From Siniperca chuatsi (lineage: Eukaryota; Chordata; Actinopteri; Centrarchiformes; Sinipercidae): DNA of 64,000 bases. The stretch covers positions 13,037,001 through 13,101,000 of the forward strand of contig NC_058064.1 of assembly GCF_020085105.1 (NCBI RefSeq), given 5' to 3'. A model generated the notes under the pieces. The model was not told the DNA's origin. It was given only the letters and a program-made list of their open reading frames with translations, and searched no databases. The position numbers and the translations under genes were made by a program. Positions 24,746-37,349 of this stretch are shown here, one piece after another; within the stretch, counting starts at the first letter, position 1; each line of letters starts with the position of its first letter.

Positions 24746-26291
24746 GCAGACCCAGGAAAGGTCACTGAGGTTGTTAAGGTGGCAATAAGTGCTGGTTACA
24801 GACACATCGATAGTGTCTATTTGTACAAGGAGTGGCAAAGAGGGAGGACCTATTCATTGTCGAGTGAGGTGCGGTAAACTACAAATCATTTGACCCAGTT
24901 TTACCCTGAGGTTAATACCTTTTGACTTTTTAGTGCATGTGTTTCTATCTATTTCAGGGTCTTCTGACATGTCACATTCACATTTTGACGGCCTCAGGGT
25001 CGACCCCGTCTTGTTCTTCCTTGCTGGCTGTGTTTTCCCCCTTAATCCAGGAAGTGATGGGTGGACACACTCCTTGCCACTCACACAGACACTGCATACA
25101 CACTGATCTGCTGACAGACGCACCTTATTGTATTGTTTACTTAATCTATTTAATTAAAACTAGTCTTATTTACAGACTATGTGTGGTCTCCCTCTTTTGT
25201 AACATACTTTTGAGCCAGGTTGTGGCACCTACTAATACTACAGTTTCACCACCAGACTACCAGCATGCCCCACTCTCAGCTGATCAGACCCACATGATAT
25301 ACTATACACTGACATTACTCTGACAGGTACAGTATGTATATTAAAAACCCCTGTTTGTTTTTCATAGTTATGGTGCACCTTCCACATCCCATCTCTGGTG
25401 AGGGGAGCCTGTGAGAAGACGCTCAGTGACCTAAAACTGGACTACCTGGACTTTTTTAACATTTTCCTATGGGAGCCAAAGTGTGGATACCACTGTCCTG
25501 TCCTGGCCACTAAAACAAAAGCCTGTCTGTTGGTAAATGATTCTGGTTAGGCTCAACCTTTAGCCTATTTCAGCTGTCTAAACAAACTTGACTTTAGAGA
25601 ATTATGCAACAGTTACGTGGGATGGCCTTTCGAAATTCAGACTGTCGTGTTTCCCTGCTTAACATTTCCTCCCCAATTTCTACCTCTACTAGGAAAGTCA
25701 AGCAAAACTGTGTATATTGTGGACACATACACAGTTCCTTAATGAGTCTTCTTATCAGAAATAATAAATATGTTTTGACATTTTTTTTGCAGCTGCAGCC
25801 AGGGGATGAGCTTTTTCCTTTGGATGAGCACAGGCAGGTCATTTCTGATGGCAGCAACTTCTTGGACACTTTTTAAGTGACTCACTGATAGTCCAACTGA
25901 CTTGCAGGCAGCTTAAATCAAACTAAATATGGACACGTAAATAGACGGCAAAACAAGATGCATCACTAAACCAGTGTGCGATGTGTCTCACAGGCTATGG
26001 AAAAGCTGGTAGATGGTGGGTTGGTCAAGGCCATCAGCATCTCCAACTTCAACAAAGAACAGATTAAAACCATACTCAAAAAGCCAGGCCTCAAATACAA
26101 GCCTGCCACCAACCAGGTACAAAACAAGTCATTCCGCAACATAATGTAGACAGAAGAAAATAAAAGCATTTATTCTTCCTCCAGACTGAGAGCCACCTGT
26201 ACCTGACCCAGGAGAAGCTGATCCACTACTGTCACTCAAAGGGCATAGCAGTGACAGCTTACAGCCACATGGGCATAACAGGCAGAAGCAG
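24746..26291 (+). pseudogene. AKR1B-like aldo-keto reductase pseudogene, exons 2-6
   Basis: Five exon remnants keep the order and spliced layout of an AKR1B gene, so this is a genomic duplicate and not a retrocopy. Exon 2 (24746-about 24863) keeps A-G-Y-R-H-I-D and Tyr at the active site but has lost about 20 internal codons and its frame. Exon 3 (25368-25480) is open but the catalytic His is gone (I-F-L-W-E-P-K where the intact gene has L-M-H-W-P). Exon 4 (25799-25876) ends in TTT-TAA where W-E is expected. Exon 5 (25994-26116) is a clean 123 nt exon with both splice sites. Exon 6 (26185-26291) is open but has lost its donor. Exon 1 and exons 7-10 were not found. It lies tail to tail with the intact copy at 28.3-33.6 kb. 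Confidence 0.88.
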
Positions 26292-26400
26292 ATCTAACTG
26301 AATTCTTCAAGAAATGCATGTTCCTCTTCTTTTTCTCTACAGGGCCTCAAAACACAAGAACTTCCCCTGATTACAGAATACTTACTAATCAGACAGTTAT

Positions 26401-26640
26401 TCCTAAGTTCAGATCAGATCAGATCAAAAATACTTCATGGATCCCCGAGGGGAAATTCTTTCGTTACAGCTGCTCACTATCACGTCAATGCACACAGGAA
26501 TAGAAATAGAAATAATAAAATACATCCGCAATGAGACAATTATTTCTAGTAAGAAATAAGAGATGTGCAAATCAAAATATAATACACTATAATACAGCTA
26601 AGTTAAATTAAGTACAAGTAAGTTTGACGGTGTAGTCCCT
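26401..26640 (+). mobile_element. LINE 3'-end-like repeat fragment
   Basis: GATCAGATCAGATCA repeats are followed by an ATGGATCCCCGAGGGGAAATT-like block, which recurs at the 3' ends of fish LINEs. No coding sequence is preserved. It sits where the AKR1B pseudogene loses its remaining exons. Confidence 0.4.
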
Positions 26641-28343
26641 CGAACAAGTAAGTTTGTACTAGACCGTTTTTGTATAATGCTTGTTATTGAAAGAATTAAT
26701 TCAATGAATGTATTATAACACTTTGGTTGTGTAGAATAAACCTTTTATACATCCTGTTTTATTAGTGATATAGTGGTTGTATGTTGATATGTTAATTAGG
26801 ACTTAACAACTGGTGTTCAACCTAATTCGCATTCAATATATTTAGTTTGCTAGTCCTTTTTCATGATACATTTATACTGTCTAACCTCTGTGCTTATGCT
26901 CTCACCTCAATCACTGTTATACAAGGCTAAAAGGGTCAGTAGAGGACACACCAAGGACAGGATAATCAAAGCTAAATTTCATTTCCCTAACTAGAATTAA
27001 AAAATTGAGCATTACATCACAATGCATTCAAATGTGGTACAGTATGTGTGTACTGCATACATGTGTGTCCAGCAGATCATTCATTCATTTCCACAGTCTC
27101 ACTCTTAGGTTTTCTGGTCATTAAGAGGCACAGTCACTTGTCTGAATGGTCTCTTCACTGCTCAACTGTGTAGAAACTTGCACCAACTTGTTATATTTTC
27201 TCCCACAGGACTTTATTTCCAGCGCTTAACAAAACAGCTCACTGGGGAAGTGAAAGCAACTGTTTCGGTTAATACACATGATTATTAAGTGCCATATGAC
27301 TCACAAGTAAGAGTGGGAAGTACTTTGTCATCCTAAGACAAGTTTAGGTAATATGTTCTATATGTCACAGAGACAAAAGTGCTTTCAATTTTGCCGTCAA
27401 ATCTATATGCTAAGGCACTAATGCCTCCGCCTGAGCGGTAAAAATAAACCTGTTCACACACTGAAGTTGGAAGAAAAAACAAGTTTAGTTACATGAGGAG
27501 TGCTGTGATGTGTGACACATCTCTGCATGTGTCACATTTGTGCTATGAAAAATACCACAAACCGTGGTATCACAAACATGTAAAACAACAAATAAAACAC
27601 GAATATCCATGCTTTTGTATATTGTATATTCTGTTCTCAGAACTGTTACTTACTAAATATTTTAAATGGCATACATTTTTGTTCTTCAGTAACTTTAAAT
27701 GCCACACTGACAGCAAAGTAATACATAGAATTTACTCAACACTAAGGCTGTTAGTGTTAGTGTCAGAATCACGAAATGCCCAATGTATACTAGATTAGCA
27801 AGAATTTCTGAGTGTGCGCCGTGAGCTTACTGGACATATTCAATGTAATGTAATGTAATGTGTCTCTTCAGACAATCACAATGGCGATCATGTGATGCAG
27901 TCACACGACTTGCTTGAGTATACTTCAGTGTGAATCGTCTGCTGGTAAAGCATACTATATATCATTCATCGGCATTATGCAGTACCTACTGATTGAGTAT
28001 GTAGTATGTGATTTCGAACACAGCCTAAGAGTCAGTGAGAAAGCAAAAAAAATAAAAAATAAATAAAAATAAAAATGTGTTCAAACAAGCTAAGAAACTT
28101 AAATATGACTATTTAAGGAGTGTTGGGTATAAAAAGCTCTTTGGAGTGTGTGTTAAACCGGTTACTGTTTTTTATGGAAATGAAACAGTTAGCAAAAGAT
28201 TGTTTCTTTTGAGAAACATAACATGAAAATAAAAATCTGATGCAAGGCCACACTAGAAGAACAGGAAAGCGAGCAGTCTAAAGGGTAGAGAAGCAATCTC
28301 CAGCATTCAATGTAAGCCTGTGGAAAATCAGCATTGTTCATTT
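26641..28343. other. Intergenic stretch and akr1b1-like 3' flank
   Basis: No exon was recognised, including a visual search for the missing exons 7-10 of the pseudogene. The part just below 28344 is presumably the 3' UTR of the akr1b1-like gene. Confidence 0.45.
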
Positions 28344-31300
28344 TCAAAATGCAGTGTTGAATGGATAGTCCTTGTGCTTCGTGCTCCTACAGAGAGAAAA
28401 TAAAGACAAGGAAAAATTAAAAAGGTTGCCTGACACACATCGTCTTAACAATGTTACAAACTAAAATAAATAAATAAATAAATAAATAAATAAAAATAAG
28501 AGTACGATCTCACCATTGCATGGGACAGACTCTCCAGTTCCTGTTGAATCCTAATATAGTCTTCATTTCCTCCTCAGTTAGTTCAAAGTCAAACACCTGC
28601 AAACATTTAAATTTAAATTTAACGGTCTTCATGCCCGAGCCAAAAGGCTAAGTAAGTGAAGCAGCCTGAGGGCTAATCCTAGAAAATCTGAACAATCTCT
28701 CAGATAATTACCTGGAAATTCTCCTGAATGCGCTGAGCTGTGATCGACTTGGGGATCACGATCACGTTCCTCTGGATGTGGAAGCGGATCAGGACCTGGC
28801 AGGGAAGGAGAAAGGCTATTAACATGTCAACGTCATCAGAGGTCATGACTTGAAGTGTAATCACAGTAAGGGACATGCGAATTAAGAGAAAAGATGAACA
28901 TGCATTCTTTTTGTGTGTGCACAATACTGAAAACTGTATTTGTTTCAGCCAGTGTGAGTGCTAAACCTGAGCAGGTGTCTTCTTGTGCTTCTCAGCAATG
29001 GCTTTAATGTTTGGATCTTCCAGCAGTGAGGGGTCTTCAGGTTTAGCCCTGCAATTTTAAATACATCATCCAGTATTATTTACAGGACTCACACACGACA
29101 ATCAAAAGGTGGACAAAATAATGGAAATACCACAGAAAAGAGCAAACACTGAATTAACTTAACCACAATCAAACACTGCTACAAAAGGTGGGCAGCTCTG
29201 AAAATGTATATGTGGCTTTTCAAAGCAAATTCTCAAAATAAAGATTTAATGTCTAAATCATGACAAAACATGCCACACACAGACAAACCACATAGACAAA
29301 GAGGAACAACAGTCACAAGTTCAAACAAAAAAAAGGGGATATGACAGACATAACTGGGTTGAGAAATACTGAATCTGCATTCAGCCAAATATGACCCACT
29401 TTGTAGCAGTGTGATGATAAAAAGTCCTTACTCATGTAACTATTATTGTCATGCTAACTGACCAGGGTCTGTCAGGGGAGCCCAGGGGGCTGTAAGCAGT
29501 CACTGAGATGCCCTGAGAGTGGCAGTAGTTGATTAGCTTCTCCTGGGTCAGGTATGGGTGGCACTCTACCTAGTGGGACAAACACACAACTCTTGGGATG
29601 CATTGCAGAAGCCATGGAGTGATGCACAAACCACTTTAAATAAATACCAAGTGGGCTACACATACGGCATGTTACTCAGGCCATCAAAAGATACTCTGAC
29701 CATGTTTCTGAAGCTACTACATAGCCTAATAACATGGTAAAGATTTGGTTGCTTTGTACAATACAAGGTACAGTAGTACTTTGTATATGTAACTGTCCAG
29801 CCTTTGAAATGTGAGTTTCGTACATAAATAATTTTACAGTGGCTTCATCCTGTTCAATTTAGTGTCTTTTTCAAGGACACAACAAAGGCAGTTTTTGGAA
29901 AGTACCGTTAAAAAAGTATTCTAGCATAGGCTTATAAGAGAGGCACAATGTGTCATTGCATTAAGCATAAGCCTATGGAGCCTACTGTGTTTATTTAACA
30001 TTATTTTAATGGATAAATTCACTCATTCAATATATGAGTGTTTTGTTCTGTGTTTGGTGTGTATGCTGACAAAGGGCAGAAGGAAAATTGTGTTGTAATC
30101 GAATATACAACAAGACCAGACAAAACATTGATGGTGAACGATGGTTCTGAGAAACAGCAAAAACATAAGGTCACCTCAGCTGATTGGTGTAGCCTGAGGG
30201 GTAACTGCTGTGGCCCGAAAAGAATTAACCAGACATTTTTTTCTCAGACTGATAAGAGGAGACAGATAATGCCATTATAGCCTCTTGCCCTTTAAGAACC
30301 GCAATCTTAAAATGTATCTGTTGTCTTGCTGCTCAGTAGCCTCAACTCAAACACGCTATATCTAAAAAGGCTGCATATGTACGTTTAAACAGTAGCTGGC
30401 CTCTATAGTTATTGGAGTGAAATCTGTTATCTCTTTGTTCTACAAATGTGTACTGAGCAGAAATGTCACTGGAAGGTGACTTTACTTGGATAAATAGTGT
30501 CTTAGTGTACCTGGTTGTTGACAGGCTTGTATTTGAGGCCTGGCTTGTTGAGAATGGCTTCAATCTGCTCCTTGTTGAAGTTGGAGACACCGATAGCTTT
30601 GACCAAACCAGCATCCACCAGCTCTTCCATCCCCTGAGAAAATTGACCATAAAAAAACACATTTACTTTACCCATGGCTGGTTAAGAGATACTAAATACT
30701 ATCTGTGCCTCTTAAAGAAGCCATAGCTCCCATTTGTCTCCACTCCCCTGCTATAGTCAGCACCTCAATGATCTCAGGTCTTGCACAATCACATTTTAAG
30801 CTTGCACTAGTCTAAACCTGTCTCAAAACACCTGGCTAAGATCCCTCCAACTCTAGCGACTTTCAGTCCGTTTTAAAGCTTCTTTCTGGCTTGCTCAAAA
30901 ATGTTGTTCATAAACAATATATACATATAACATGAACAGTTAAGAGCTTAATAAATTCAATGGCTCTGGTTTTAATTTATAACATAGGACAGGAGCAGCT
31001 TTGTTGGACATCAGTAATGCTAGACTTATGGATGATGTAGATCACCCAATTCTCAATAATGGGACAGGAAGTACACCCCGTCATAGAGTCCGTAGCTGAA
31101 AATCAGTTTTGCCAGAGTTACAGTAGAAAAACAGATTTTTCATCTGTTAAGTAAAAAAAATACAAAACAGAAGTGTTTTCTGTTTTTAAGGTAATGTTTA
31201 TTTGTTGAAGACTGTAAATGTATATCATCTGTTAGACCTCTCCGTAGGCGTATCAGTGAAGGTTTAATTTATCATGCTAGCCTATCTTTGGTGCCAACCA

Positions 31301-33633
31301 GGGTAAAGTTGACGGAGCCTGGGGAGGGACAACGTTATACTGTGTTGAAATAAATTAATAAATGTTCAGCCTCCTTGCTGGTTGTTCCATTAGCAATGTC
31401 ATTAACAGGCCGCTCACTTTGTGTGCGCTTGTAAAATTAGTTTTTTAAAAGGCTCATTATTACGGTTTTGTCTTTCTCTGTGATGTTAACAATGGTACTT
31501 TTGACATTCTTTCTCAGCCCTGGAACTCAAACAATTTTCTGATGCACCAAAAGCTATATATTTAAATAATTAAATTAATATAAACGTGTGACAACTGGAC
31601 AACTAATGGCTTGAACTAACGACTACTAGTCAACTAGGAAAATCTTTAGTCAGGGGCAGCCCTAGCAGTTATGCTAATAGAGTTCCCAACAAGTTTTACC
31701 TGTTTAAATTTTATGTCTGATTCAAGTGAATGGTTTGTCTGTTTTAACTCACCTCCCATGTCTCCAGGAAGTGAGTATTATCACTGATCGTCTCTCCTGT
31801 GCTGTCCAAAGGAAAAAGCTCACTGCCAGCCTGTAACAGGACCAAGGGATTAACAGCCTTCAGGTTTACACCACATTACTATGACATTGACAATATGGAG
31901 ACTCACTCATAGATGAAACTTCATACCAAAATAGGAGTGCAGATAGCATAGTATAAGGGTAAAAGGAGATTTTACATAAGGGACATTTAGTATAACATTC
32001 TGTGCATACCTGCTCATAGATACATTGACAGATTCCACCTGCGTCATGAGAATACATATATTTTCACACATTGCTGACAAGACAATAGTGTGCCTACCTT
32101 GAAACCCAAGGGCCAGTGCATTAGATAGAGGTCCAGGTAGTCCAATTTAAGATCACTGAGAGTCTTCTCACAGCCTTGCCTCACCAGGGACTTCTCATGG
32201 AAAGTGCACCACAGCTATGAAATGAAAGGAGAGGCAAGTCAATAAGCGACCATGCATGCTCAGGAATCCAGTATTAAAACACAGTTTTGATACAGTATAC
32301 AGTTCCAACTTCTATTTGTGGAAGATATAATACAGACATGCATATGTGCATTACACACCCACACAACTCACCTTGCTTACTATGAAAAGATCCTCTCTCT
32401 TGACCACACCATCCTCGATCATGGCCTGAACACCCGCTCCCACCTCTGCCTCGTTCTGGTAGACATACGCTCCATCAATGTGCCTGTAACCCGCTGAGAT
32501 GGCTGCTTTCACCGCCTCTGTGACCTTGCCAGGGGGAGACTAGCAGACAGGGATGGTTAGTTATTGTGGTAAACAGAAGTGTAACTACTATTCACTAACA
32601 CTGGTTACAGAATACCTTAGCAGCAACTCTGTGTCTTCTATCATCTAGACATACTGTTCCATAATAACACCAAGGTAAATACTGGTAAATACTATGGTGT
32701 CAGTATACAATTAACGGTTCATGTTTTGCTTCAGTGGAATCCACATACAAAAATGCCATTGTCCTTTGTCTAAAAAGGGGAGTTTTAGTTCCGGATTTTA
32801 TCCCCCAGTTTAGTTCTTGGGACTGTTTGGTTGGAAAACAGCAATACGACGAAGTTATGTTATACTTTAATTTTGTCCTTGGGGTGATGGATTTGATCCA
32901 AACTTTTTAGGAGCAAGTGACAGTCACAGTGCAGCACCCCGAGACCAACTCCAATTCCTTTTTCCCCCCCCATTAGGCAGGGATATCCATAATATCTAAC
33001 GTACAGGCTGTCAATTGTCTCTTGGTGGACGACAAAGTCTGTACTGTACTGTACTGTTACTAATTATTATACTAATAGATATTTTATGGAAGAAAGTACA
33101 TTAAGCGGGAAACAGCAGCCTTCATAGATAATTACAGACTATAATGTTGCTGACTTTAAAGTACACTAAAGCTCGGGCTGTCCAGGCTAGTTAACATATT
33201 TAAGTAAATTGGCTGTTCAAGCTGTATGAAAAAGCAAAGCACGCCTGTTAAAGATTAGGTTACATAACTGTTGGCGTCCACAGCAGCACTTGAACTAGGG
33301 TTACTGTGACTTGTGTGTGTTACGCTGAACGAAAAGAGAAGCCTGCCTGCAACGAATAACGTCAGCTCACAACTTGAGCCAGCAGATTTGCACACGAGCG
33401 CCACACGCCTAGAAACCTACTGCTGGAGTGCATTAGCCAAGGTTGTTATCAGTTAACGTTGTGGTTGTGGTGCCAAGTGCAGAAAATGGAAACCCACAGT
33501 TACTTTTAAAATTAAAAAGTTAACAGTTAACTAGGTAGGACAGCATAGAAAATAAAAATAACCGCACCTTCCATGTCCCCAGTCCCACAATGGGAATTTG
33601 TGCACCGGTGTTCAGTTTCACAGTCGTTGCCAT
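28344..33633 (-). CDS. akr1b1: Aldo-keto reductase family 1 member B (aldose reductase-like)
   Basis: This is an NADPH-dependent cytosolic reductase of aldehydes and sugars. Ten coding exons by eye: 33633-33568, 32539-32372, 32214-32098, 31830-31753, 30633-30511, 29569-29463, 29048-28967, 28795-28712, 28596-28514 and 28386-28344. All have AG/GT borders and join in phase to 951 nt, 316 aa, the usual AKR1B length. The catalytic tetrad is complete at the family positions: D44, Y49, K78 and H111 (L-M-H-W-P). The cofactor block I-P-K-S begins at 261, with K263 and R269, and the regulatory Cys299 is kept. The C-terminal loop differs from human aldose reductase, so substrate range may differ. It could be annotated as akr1b1 or another teleost AKR1B paralogue. 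A (TAAA)n microsatellite lies in the last intron. Confidence 0.95.
28464..28500. repeat. (TAAA)n microsatellite in akr1b1-like intron
   Basis: About eight AAAT units between exons 9 and 10. Confidence 0.9.
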
Positions 33634-33689
33634 TTCTCCAGAAGGACGAAAGTCGAGCGGAGGGTTTGTGCTGTTTCCAGAGTCGACAA

Positions 33690-35027
33690 CGTCGAGAGAG
33701 CTTCTTCTTCTTTTGATTTTATTGGCGGTTGACAAACAGCTTTCGGGTGCGTTACCGCCACCCACTGATCTGGAGTGTGGACTAATTAGCTATCCTCTCT
33801 CTGAAACGTCTACAAAACATAAAGAAATACAAACAAAACAAATAAATAAAATATAAATAATTACATAAATAAAATGGAAACAAATGCAGAAAAATAAAAT
33901 AATGATAATTCTCTAATTCTATTCATTAGTCTTGTTGATCCCTAAATACCCTAGAAGGAATTTCCAAGAATTATTTAGACTATTACTGATATTTTGCTCT
34001 CCATTCTCTCTTAGTGCATTCTTTAAAACTTATCTCTCAGAATCATACTTCTGGCAGTACAATAAGACATGGTCTACTGTTTCTTCCTCTCCACAATATT
34101 CATACTTTCCATTATTATGCTTCCAATCACGTTGAGAGAACTGTATGACCATTCCTTTTTCTTGTTATAATCCTCTCCTCTTTCCTATTTCGTCCTCCAA
34201 ACCCTGTACTCCCAATTTAAAAAAAGATATCTTCCTTTACTTTCTTTGTTCCATTTCATTCTGCCACATTTTTTTGATTATTTACCGTAATCACCACTTT
34301 AGCTTCTGACACTACTCATATTTACACTGATGTGATTACTCCCACTCTTCTAAGCCCATTTTGCTGCTTTATCCGTCTTCTCATTCCCATCAACTCCCAC
34401 ATGGGCGAGGACCCAAACCGACAAAAGACACAGACAAACGCATTTGGGGAATTCTGAATAACGATTATAGTATTTCAAATAATAGATCCTCTCTACTCCT
34501 GGAGTTGCAAAATTCACTAATGCTGCACATGAATCTGATGATGAATCTAAAGATCTTATAAGTTCCCCCACGTTGATCTCTTATCAATTCAGGGGGGCTA
34601 AGATCTATCTGTGGCAATAACTAAGGAGGTATAGCTGGCAGAACATCTGATCTTATAAAACCTATATATATAGCTTTCAAAGCAGACCTGTCAGCTCCCC
34701 ACTATCTTCCCACCAAAGTATTTACAATACTGTCGATATGTACATTCCAGGTGAGCCCATGGCATCAAACCACACTCCTAAACATTTGAATGAGTCTATC
34801 CTTTTCAGCTCCTTACCATATAAATACAGTTGGACCTCTGCTCAAATTTTCTTCCTTGTAAAGAAAAATGTATTTGTTTTCGCAACAGAAAACTCAAATC
34901 CCCATTCCAAAGACCACTGCTCTACTCTTTTGTTTCCTGCAGTTGTTTCACAACATATTCAACATTCCTACCTCTTTTCCACTGTGCCCCATCATCTGCA
35001 AACAAAGATCTCCCTATACCTTGCCCA

Positions 35028-35063
<36 letters not shown>

Positions 35064-37349
35064 CATCAATCATTATTGAAAACAACAAAAGACTTATAAT
35101 ACTTCCTTGTGGCGTTCAAATATCCACCAAACAGCTTGCTGAAAAATGTCTTCCCACTCTCACCTCTACAGAGCGTCCATAAAAATAATTCCTTCACCCA
35201 TCTGAACATTTTACCTGATATTCCTAAACTTTTAATTGCAATTAATAATTCCTCTGTCCACAATATATCACAAGCTTTTCCCACATCAAAAAGTACTGCT
35301 ACCACTACGTCTTTATTTACTTGTGCCATCCTCACCTTTGATTCTGGGAATACTATCGGATCGATCCACTTTGACGTTTTGACCTAAGATTCCTTGCTTC
35401 CAAATAATATGTTAGTCTTCCTGTGATCATACGTTCCATAATTTTACACATGTGGGATGTCATTGCAAATGGTCTATAGTTAGATGGATTGGTGGGATCT
35501 TTTCCTGGTTTCCTGATGGGTACTATAACTGTTTCCAACTTCCTGGTCATTTTCCTTCCTGCCAAACCTTGTTATATAAATGTAATATGACCTCTAACGC
35601 TACATCGGACAGATAGTCCACCATGGTATAGCAGAATGGATCTTTTTCCGGAGCAGTTAGTTCTGATTCACAGATGGGCCCTTTAATTTCCTCTAATGTG
35701 AAGGGAGTGTCAATTGCACCATTCTTCTCTCTTTCCAGCAATTCTTTATTTCCTTCACTCGTGTTTTTTATCCCCTCACCAACACATTAGCTAATATATC
35801 TGCTTTCGCTTCATCTTTACTAGCCAACACCCCACCATTTTCCAACACTGGGTACATAAAATGCCTGCCTATTTTTGGGACTTATTAGCTTTAGTTATTA
35901 AGGCTCGTCTTTGTTGCTTCAACCTCCCTGCCTGGAGTCTTGCATCTGGGTCCTCTTTTGAACTGAATGTGACACCCTTCTACTACCTAGTCCCTTTATT
36001 GCTTTCAATGCTTCCAGTTCCAACCCCTGACATGGATCATAGAAACTCACAATAACCAAACTACCACCCCCTAACCCTTTTTCAATTTATCTATACAAAA
36101 CACCTTGCCTAACAAAAGTAGCACATCTCCCCCATTAACCCCTTCTCTGTCCCTTCTTATGCACACATATCCTTGAAATCACAAATCGAATCAGGTTTAA
36201 GCCATGTCTCTTCAACACACTTTAAAGCCTCAAGAAATTCTTCAAATTCTTGGCCATTCGGCAGCAGACTCCTTGCATTCCACTGAAGAACTAACATGAG
36301 TAAAATTAATCCTGTGACCATGATTCTTTACTTAACTGCTCCTGTTTTTTTAGCTCTTCTTGAACAGCCATCCCAGACATTCCTTGAATATTTAAATATC
36401 TTGCTGCACTTTTTACAATTATTTCAATCTTCTCAGATCACCCCCCTTTGCTTGGAACGTGCAGTTAATTACTTCAGCCATGAAATACACACAATTCTCC
36501 TTATTTACCAGCAATATATTTCCATCTCCAGTCTGGCCTTTTGTCACAAGTTGTTCAGGTAACTGTTCCTTCTCTATTTCTTCTTCTTTCCTCTCCACTC
36601 TACTCTCCATCTGACCCAACTTTATTTCTTCTGCATAAGATACATCTATGTTCACTTTTAGCTGCTGCACTTCCACTGCCTTCTTTCTCACTTCACAACC
36701 ACCATAGGCCACACTATGTGCCCCTCCACACCTTCCACACTTTGTTTTCTTTACACCCGGCTGCAATATGTCCATATTTCTGGCATTTGAAACATCTCAA
36801 AGGAGGTTGGACATATGCTCTTACATTGTAACTTATGTATCCCACTGTCACTTTATCAGGCAACAGCCCTCTCTCCTTCCCTTCTTGCTTGAAGATGTTT
36901 AATGCCAATAACTTTACCAACTTTTATGCTTGACCTCAAATCCTCCAACTTTTCCTCAACTGGGATACCATATGTAACGCCTCTCACAAAGGGCCCATCA
37001 CCCGTCCTCTTGGCTTTCTCCACCACTTTGTTGCACACTTTAGTGAACTTCATCGCTTTCTCTCTCTGCTTCTCATCTTTACACTTGATTAACAAACTCG
37101 CCAAATTTCTCCTTCAACCTGCGAGTCAATGCCACCGGACTAACTTCCCTTTTATCATTTCCTTCCTTGAACCTCAAAATTAGTTCAAAACCCTCATTCT
37201 CAACAACCCTCCTCCGCACCTTCCTCTCCCATCCGAACTATTACCACCTACACTACTATGGTTCCTAGCTTGCATATTTTTCCATACTTAGTCCACTCAT
37301 TTAAATCCATATCCTCATTCCCACCCTCACCATCACTATTCTCTGCCAT
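33690..37349 (-). mobile_element. Decayed LINE of the I/Nimb type (CCHC knuckles, RT, RNase H)
   Basis: Minus-strand reading frames appear in element order. An ORF1 starts with Met-Ala-Glu at 37349 and passes through zinc knuckles C-F-K-C-x4-H-x4-C (about 36750-36800) and a second C-x2-C knuckle in another frame. Reverse transcriptase pieces at about 35740-35070 include K-P-G-K-D-P-x-N-P-x-N-Y-R-P and F-D-V-G-K-A-C-D. An RNase H tail near 34360-34430 reads H-V-G-V-x-G-N-E-K-T-D-K-A-A-K. The 3' end is an AATAAAATCAAAAG-(AAG)n tail near 33700. RNase H in a LINE with CCHC knuckles points to the I clade (Nimb in fish). The endonuclease and part of the RT are missing and many stops and frameshifts are present, so it is dead. 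A (CA)n run lies at 35031-35062. Confidence 0.8.
35031..35062. repeat. (CA)n microsatellite inside the LINE
   Basis: Sixteen CA units; open frames across it are artefacts. Confidence 0.95.

Noticed and set aside
34738-35182. Plus-strand open frames near the CA repeat
   Set aside because: Antisense to the LINE reverse transcriptase and spanning a microsatellite.
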